Of a stretch of 64,000 nt of DNA, positions 57,786 to 64,000 are shown piece by piece. The stretch's first letter is position 1; each line of letters opens with the position of its first letter. The notes under the pieces are model-generated. The model was not told where the DNA came from. It ran no database searches and saw only the letters and a list, made by a program, of their open reading frames with translations. The translations under genes were made by a program, and so were the position numbers. The stretch is taken from positions 1-64,000 of the forward strand of contig JAEUWP010000087.1 of the NCBI GenBank assembly GCA_018524725.1, written 5' to 3'. This DNA is from Podaxis mareebaensis. Taxonomy: Eukaryota > Basidiomycota > Agaricomycetes > Agaricales > Agaricaceae.

Positions 57786-59717
57786 ATCAACCCTATAACT
57801 TCACACCGGAAGAATAGTTATTGCTGTCGGCCCCGGTGTAGCCTCCGAAATGTTTGTGTATATGTATCAACGGGAATGATATGAGTGATCAGAACCTAAC
57901 CAGCACTCGGTCATCAACGCTTCGACGGAACCACTTGCCATCTCCCTTGCCTCTAAAGAATGAATTCCCCGGCCCTCGCATCTTTTGTTATGGGCCACAT
58001 CTTTGGCAGTTCCTAAAACGCTTGAGAGCGCCGAAATTCTCTGCCGAGGCACAATTTCGAAGGACAAAATCCAGGCCTCATTCGCTATAGATAAAACGCC
58101 CGCCCTCGGCAGTAATGAAATGGAACTTGAAGAGAGCGCAGAGTTGCAAGCCGGGGCCTTTCGAATACCAATGTTTTCATCCCCACCAGCAACCGCGCGC
58201 GGTTAGTTGCTGCCTCCGTCAGACGTCGATTGAAGCCCCCAGGCACTAAATGGTTGTCGTTGAGCTTCAATCGTGAGAAAAAAAAACACAGCTGCGATTG
58301 TTTGTTGGAATTGACTACTGGTTCCGTTCGGTCCCGTACTGATTTCAGGACGGGTTTCAACAGATCGCTTTCCCAGGAAGAATCCGATGCGCCTGTAAGG
58401 CGGATCTATGGGATGGAAAGATAATGACAAGAGCGTACCTCGGAGGCAAGTAAAGCGACAAGCAGTAATAGAAAGACGGCCGATGCCGACAACCGTTGTG
58501 TGAGAAACCGGCATTTCGATGCCGCAATTGACGGAGTGGGGAGGTACAAGGTGCACGACAGTCCTTTGACACGGAAGGCGTGAGGAAATTGCGAAGACGC
58601 ACACCTGGTGAGAACTAGATAGTGACAATATGAACTGGTCCGTACTTTGAAGAGACGTCGTTGTTGCTAGCCGTCCCTTAGTCCTGAACTATTGCCTCTA
58701 ACGGGTGGCATGCTGGATTTAATATAATTCAGTATGATTTATGTACCTCAGTACATGGTAAGGAAAAAGGCTGAGAACCCGAGGGCATGCATAATTCAAC
58801 CGACAGAATGCAACGGTGTTTCGACTTTTCCATAATTATCAGCCGAACTGAGCCCCGAACACGACGGCGAGCGAAGCAGGCGGTGCTGAATGTTCTGCTT
58901 CCTAGCTCCACTCCTCCCTCCAGACTCCTCAAAGTTTAGCGATTCAATTGAAACAAGTGGAGAATAGGGGCAGCCTGCAATTTCCACTTTGGATGAAAAC
59001 TGAAACTTGGAGCCTCTACAGGCTGATAGAATAGCCAACGATGGGCCTCAATTTCTAGCGCCGATTTGCTCGGATCCTTGGCAAATGGTCTCCATTCGTG
59101 CCATTAGGTGACACAGAAACCATTAACTCTGTAGATATAGTGGTCTTTCACTTGATCACCTTGTGTGGACGTGACGTATAACAGGACGCACTAATAGACC
59201 TTGGAAATATGTGGCTGCTGGGTTCAAAGATGCCGGGATACTAATCGCATACTTACCTGTAAAAGCCAAGAGAATGCAGAGGCTGGCTCCGACATTGTGT
59301 TTTATACACGTCAACGACCAACGCGTTCATCTTCGCAGGTCATTCGACGTCGGAAAGTTCTCTACCAAGCTATTTACAGATGAATTCAAGGTACGTGCAG
59401 CTCGACAATTCAACATCTCTTTTTCTTGATACCAATGACCCCGGTCCCCCTTCTGAATCACCTGACGTTAAGCACAACACAGTAGAAACATGCTTCTTTT
59501 GGAAGTGTGGTGCCTCGGCCCGTGGCCAAGCTCGGAACCGTGCAAAGTCCCGAGGATCCCAATGCTGGTCACCGCTATTGGAAGGCGTGCAGTCGGCTTT
59601 TAGGCTTCATCGCATCAGTGGAGTTGTAGGACTATACCGTGGCGAGCGACCCTGAATAACTGCAGTGCCATGGCTCTGAACATCGACTATCATTTCCTCG
59701 ACCACCGGCTCATCCAG
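57786..59717. other. Gene-poor region of about 1.9 kb before Lac5
   Basis: Open frames of up to 141 codons (58203-58628, minus) show no motif. GCGTGCA at 59585-59591 (TGCACGC on the minus strand) fits the metal-response-element pattern, but this is weak evidence. Confidence 0.35.
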
Positions 59718-59724
59718 TATAAAA
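59718..59724 (+). promoter_or_regulatory. TATA box of Lac5
   Basis: TATAAAA lies 94-100 bases before the ATG at 59818. Confidence 0.55.
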
Positions 59725-59817
59725 CCACAGCATGTATTATACCCTCCCATCAGCCACCGCTCCCTCATCAGCTCTCTAAACTCGCCCCTACTTCCTTGAC
59801 TTCGTTCCGCGACGAGG

Positions 59818-62046
59818 ATGTTTTGGTCGTGGCAATTTGCGTCCCTTCTTGGGTTGGCTTCCACCGCTCTTGCTGGGCGTGGACGTCCCACTGAACTCGT
59901 TCTCACCAACAAGAACATCTCACCCGATGGGTTCACTCGAGTGTATGTCACCATTATTTTTCCTCCATGACATGTGTTAACAATATTGAATGCCAGTGCT
60001 TCGCTTGTCAATGACCAAACCCCAGGACCTGTAATTAGAGTAAACAAGGTATGACTAACGGCAGACTTCAGACGTTTGTCCCATCTCAGGCCGCCCTAGG
60101 GTGATCAAGTCAAGGTTAACGTCGTCAATAAATTATCAGATCCGAGCCAGTTGCGAGGTGCTACTTTAGTGGGTACCTTCCGACTTGAAGGGCACGACTG
60201 TTCTGAACCACAGATAGCATTGGCATGGTATACTTCAGAAGGGTTCCAATTACATGGATGGTGTTGAGGGCGTCACTCAGTGTCCGATCGCTCCTAACAA
60301 TTCTTTTGAGTATGTTTTCAACGCAGACGTTGCCGGAACATTCTGGTATCACTCGCACTTTGGTGAGTACGTTTCTTCGTTCAGCTGGGCTCCAACGAGC
60401 TAATGGCTACGGCAGGGATACAATACTGCGATGGCGTCAGAGGCGTGATAATTGTATATGATCCTCAAGATCCACTCAAGTCTTTTTATGATGGTAGGTG
60501 ATGTCTTTTCCTTGTCGATCTTGGATCTCTGACGTGATCTTCATGTAGTCGATAATGGTAATTGAATACCTAACAGGAACGCACCTACATACTCACGATT
60601 GTTTCAGAGGACACTATCATTACTCTGTCCGACTGGTCGGTTCCTCCATCCTTGCCTGATTAGGAACCATTAGTCAAACATTTTATTCATAGGTATCACA
60701 CCCTCGCTCCTTCGATCTCAGGTCAGCCAGCTGCGGACAGTACCCTGATCAATGGTAAAGGCAGATATCCCGGGGGTCCCAACACCGACCTAGCTGTCAT
60801 CAATGTACACAAGGGGAAACGCTATCGCCTCCGCTTGATATCTATCTCTTGCGATCCCAACTTCATATTCTCCATCGACAACCATGACTTCACTGTCATT
60901 GAGGTTGAGAGTGTAGCAGTCAAGCCGTACACAGTCAATACCATCCAAATGTTCGCTGGTAGGTGTCATTATGATCATCCCGCTTGGATCCTCCTGAAAT
61001 AAAAGCAGGCCAGCGATATTCCGTCGTTCTGAACGCTAACCAGCCACCTGCAAATTACTGGGTTCGCGCCCTCCCCAGCACCGGAAATCGGAATTTGAAT
61101 ACAACTTTCGAGAATGGTGTCAACTCTGCCATCCTCAGGTACAAAGGCGCGGGCCCCAGGGAGCCGACGACTACTCAGCAGACCACCCAAAACAAGCTCG
61201 TCGAAACTGAGTTGCACCCTATGGTCGAACCAATGGCTCCTGGAAATCCTAGCCCCGATGGTGCCGACTACGTCTTCAATCTTACCTTGGGATTCGACGA
61301 GGCCGCCTGGTTGTTTAGCGTGAACGGTCATGTATTCTCTGCTCCAACTGTTCCTGTCTTACTTCAGATTATGAGCGGTGCTCGTAGTGCTCACGAGCTC
61401 CTCCCTGAAGGAAGTGTCTTTGTCGTCGAGAGGAACAAGACCGTCCAGGTGAATATTCCTGGTGGCCTCGAGGGCGGACCGCATCCATTCCATTTGCATG
61501 GCGTAAGTCGTCGCCTGCATTTTTGTTGACCGATAGATGTTCTGACGTCCAAACCAGCACGATTTCTCCGTCATCAGAAGTGCTGATAGCGGGCAGTTCA
61601 ATTTCTTGGACCCCATTAGACGAGATGTAGTTGCTACTAGTACAACTGAAGGCGATATCGTTGCTATACGCTTCAGGACTGATAATCCTGGTCCCTGGAT
61701 CATCCATTGGTGAGCTCCAACCCGACATCACCCTGAGTATTCAAACTTAGCGTAACGTCTTCTAGTCACATTGATTTCCACTTAGTCGAGTGAGTCCACT
61801 TCAAGCTATCCTCACGGTTTGTTGGGTCTGACTAGCTCAATAGAGGCCTTGCATTTGTCTTCGCTGAGGCACCCGATGAGACCATTTCCTCAAATGGGGT
61901 CCCACCTGGTTCGTAAAATTGTTTTTAGGTCAAAGTTGTACTTCTGACGAAGCCCTGCAGCCGAGTGGGATGACCTTTGCCCTACCTGGGACGCCCTTCC
62001 CGATGACGTTAAACATGCTCATATCGTTCCGAGTGCTGCGGTTTGA
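59818..62046 (+). CDS. Laccase (Lac5)
   Basis: This is a secreted multicopper oxidase, intact by inspection, set 12 kb away from the other four loci. The ATG at 59818 gives a signal peptide ([18 protein letters not shown]) and [13 protein letters not shown]. Copper motifs are HWHG (near 60219), HSHF (near 60350), HPFHLHGHDF (near 61490 and the next exon) and [16 protein letters not shown] (near 61765-61860). The axial residue is Leu. The micro-exon TCGATAATG (near 60550) and other exon borders match those of Lac1. The core reads [23 protein letters not shown] and the end is [19 protein letters not shown] with TGA at 62044-62046. In orientation and motif detail ([21 protein letters not shown]) it is closer to Lac1 than to Lac2. 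Confidence 0.94.
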
Positions 62047-62703
62047 GGCTGCTGCACGCCATAATCTGCCAGCTTATTGATCCATCTTCGTTTCGAAGTT
62101 CCTCTCCTCATTTAGTGCTTTCTAGATATCGAATCTTTATAATTATAATTATACTTTGTCGTTAAAAGAAACCCTTGTCGATCGTTTCGGAGTTGGCTGA
62201 TTCATCCTATCCAACAAATTATTGGAGGTCGGTTGGATCAATGCCAGGACCCATGTTGTCCCGGAAGCGTGGGCTCTCGACCCAGAAGTACTTAAGCACT
62301 CAGTTGAGCGGCATCGTTGGGTGACAGCCAAGAGGCTCCACATAACCGATTGTCGGAAAGTAGCCCCGAGTGCAGAAGTTCATTGGTGAGATTCTTTGTG
62401 TTCCCGCGATGGATGTCTGAGAGCCTACTATATTCACGTTTCTTTATATCAGTGATAAACACACTGAGCGCAGACCTATCGACGGGTCCTTTCAGGTCCC
62501 TTCACCCTATCTGTATGATTCCAACCAAGAAGGGACTACTGTATGTTGCTGGCGCCAAGAAAAAATAGGCTATTTGAAATAATAATGAGTAACCGACTTC
62601 TAAATGCGGTTGTCCTTTCGAAGCGGGCTGATTGGCTGGGTGGATCAAGCCACCTTCGTTCGCCTCAACCATCTTGTCTTTCTACTTCCATCTCCTCGCC
62701 TCC
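62047..62703. other. Intergenic region between Lac5 and carbonic anhydrase
   Basis: No gene is seen. Confidence 0.4.
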
Positions 62704-64000
62704 ATGCCCTTCACTGCCCTCGTTCAGAGGCAGTTTACTCTGCGCACCTTCTCTCAGGCTCACGAGGCCTTTTCTATTGGGAAAACCCCTGGCATAACGA
62801 CAAGTACGACTAAAAGGAGGCGCGCAGGCTTAATCAAGGAAAATTGTTCAGGAGGACGTGAACCGGGCTCTGCGAATGACGCTCCTAGTGAAGATGGCGC
62901 TCATATTCCAGCATGGGTCCGTCATCTTGACTCATTTCGCCGTCGTTCGTTTTGCGCGGCATCAAGTGTGCCCACCCGCCCGACGGCTTTGTTGGGTTCC
63001 GCCATGCGTTCCGTCACGAATCAGCAGCTTCTGCATCAGTCTATCGTGAAGCCGTCGGCAAGCCCTTCTGTTGTTCAGGCCCGCCAGTGTAAAACCTCGG
63101 CTCAATACATCAAAGATATGGAGGAACTCGTCCGAGGGAATGAGATGTTCAGGCAGGAAACATTGAGGGCCCACCCACAGTTTTTCGAAGAGTCAGCGAA
63201 AGGGCAGAGTACGTGAAGTGCATGCTCTGTTCTTTCCGCACGCCCACACGCTTTGACACTCAGAACCGCCTTACATGTTAATTGACTGCTCCGATAGCCG
63301 GTACGTATATTAGTCGATTTTTTTTCAGAGATATCCACCTTGACGTCTCGCTTAGGGTAGCTGAACAAGCGATCTTTGACGCGCAGCCGGGCACAATGTT
63401 CACGTCTGGATCTATTGCAAACCAGTTTCATGAGTGGGATCTGAATTCGTGCGTTGGCGTCGCTTCTTTTCGTCATCTTTCGTGCTGATGGCTTTAGAAA
63501 CTCCGTTCTCTCGTATGCTGTTGAGACTCTCGAAGTAAGGCACGTCATCGTCATGGGTCATTATGGTTGTGGTGGGGTAGCCGCGTCCATGTTACCTGTG
63601 TCTTTGCCTTTGGAACACCCGGCCCATATCGCTGTTCAAACATGGATCCAACCAATTCGCGAATTATACCAAACTTCAAAACGGTGTGTTTAGTATTCTT
63701 CTTGTTAATCATTATCCTGTTTACATTTTCCTCCATTAGACCAGAAATTGTGGCCCACCGGGACAAACATAAACACATCCCGATGACCGAACTTCCGGAG
63801 CTTCATGATCGTATGTTTTGGCCCTCTTTCCGAAGGAAGGATTATCCAATGCTGTTTTCCTAGCTGCATTCAGAGCACTGGTAGAAGAGAACGTCAAAGC
63901 AAACGTGAATCGCATCGCTCGCTCCTACGTCATGCGCGACGTAAATTTCTCCCATTGTCTCCTCTTGAATCTCGCTGACAATTCCATTCCGATAGCACTA
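62704..64000 (+). CDS. Beta-class carbonic anhydrase, 3' end beyond the window
   Basis: This zinc enzyme interconverts carbon dioxide and bicarbonate. The long N-terminal exon (to about 63208) is basic and Ser/Arg-rich before the helix YIKDMEELVRGNEMFRQET; it may be a mitochondrial targeting sequence. Its ATG could be 62704 or 63004. Spliced exons then give PPYMLIDCSDSR (first zinc Cys and the Asp-Arg pair), AEQAIFDAQPGTMFTSGSIANQF and YAVETLEVRHVIVMGHYGCGG (zinc His and Cys). Further exons read PIRELYQTSKRPEIV and PAFRALVEENVKANVNRIARS, up to a donor GTAAAT near 63941. All catalytic and zinc residues are present. The final exon or exons lie outside the window. Confidence 0.88.

Noticed and set aside
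58203..58628. 141-codon minus-strand ORF
   Set aside because: No family recognised; it lies in a gene-poor stretch with several overlapping open frames.
61359..61731. Open frames of 114-120 codons on the minus strand
   Set aside because: They are antisense to the Lac5 exon with the third copper motif, which explains the open frame.
1..64000. CRISPR array, operon, prophage or bacterial-style signals
   Set aside because: None seen; the intron-rich genes are plainly fungal.

Overview
The window looks like nuclear DNA of a mushroom-forming basidiomycete (Agaricomycetes). Coding regions are broken by many short GT-AG introns of about 45-75 bases. The gene set is typical of wood- or litter-associated mushrooms: a laccase cluster, a GMC oxidoreductase, a NACHT ATPase, a Y3-like secreted glycan-binding protein, two bestrophin-like channels and a family-14 polysaccharide lyase. 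All calls come from reading the sequence and recognising motifs; no search was run. Exon borders were worked out by hand for most genes.

Layout, left half. 0.2-1.9 kb: NACHT P-loop NTPase with a frameshift (+). 2.6-4.4 kb: unrecognised multi-pass membrane protein (+). 4.7-5.8 kb: aldo-keto reductase (+). 6.0-6.4 kb: doubtful small ORF (+). 6.9-8.0 kb: PL14-like lyase (-). 8.5-9.8 kb: ankyrin-like protein ending in a CaaX-like box (+). 9.9-12.6 kb: MFS drug:H+ antiporter (-). 13.0-15.3 kb: bestrophin-like channel 1 (-). 16.0-16.8 kb: small coiled-coil protein (+). 17.0-18.9 kb: BBE-type FAD oxidase (+). 19.2-19.8 kb: Y3-like secreted protein (-). 22.4-24.3 kb: zinc alcohol dehydrogenase of the cinnamyl-alcohol type (+). 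24.8-27.5 kb: bestrophin-like channel 2 (-). 27.5-30.8 kb: largely empty.

Layout, right half. 30.8-33.6 kb: long coiled-coil protein 1 (+). 34.8-47.8 kb: four laccase loci, Lac1 (+), then Lac2, Lac3 and Lac4 in tandem (-). 49.4-53.5 kb: coiled-coil proteins 2 and 3 (+). 53.7-54.7 kb: exosome subunit Rrp46-like (+). 55.3-57.8 kb: GMC oxidoreductase (+). 59.8-62.0 kb: Lac5 (+). 62.7 kb to the end: beta-carbonic anhydrase, cut by the window edge (+).

The most striking part is 37-45 kb. Lac2 and Lac3 lie in two diverged copies of a segment of about 3.8 kb. The Lac3 copy has lost nearly all CpG dinucleotides through C-to-T and G-to-A transitions and carries a CGA-to-TGA stop. That is the mark of methylation-linked or RIP-like mutation acting on a duplicated gene. 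A short fragment matching the 3' part of Lac4 sits at the junction of the two copies. The second notable item is a family of coiled-coil genes with a shared exon layout (30.8, 49.4 and probably 52.4 kb) that flanks the laccase cluster; I cannot name it.

Functionally, the laccases with the GMC and BBE flavoenzymes and the alcohol dehydrogenase would fit oxidation of phenolics and alcohols outside or near the cell. That link is inferred from neighbourhood and family only.
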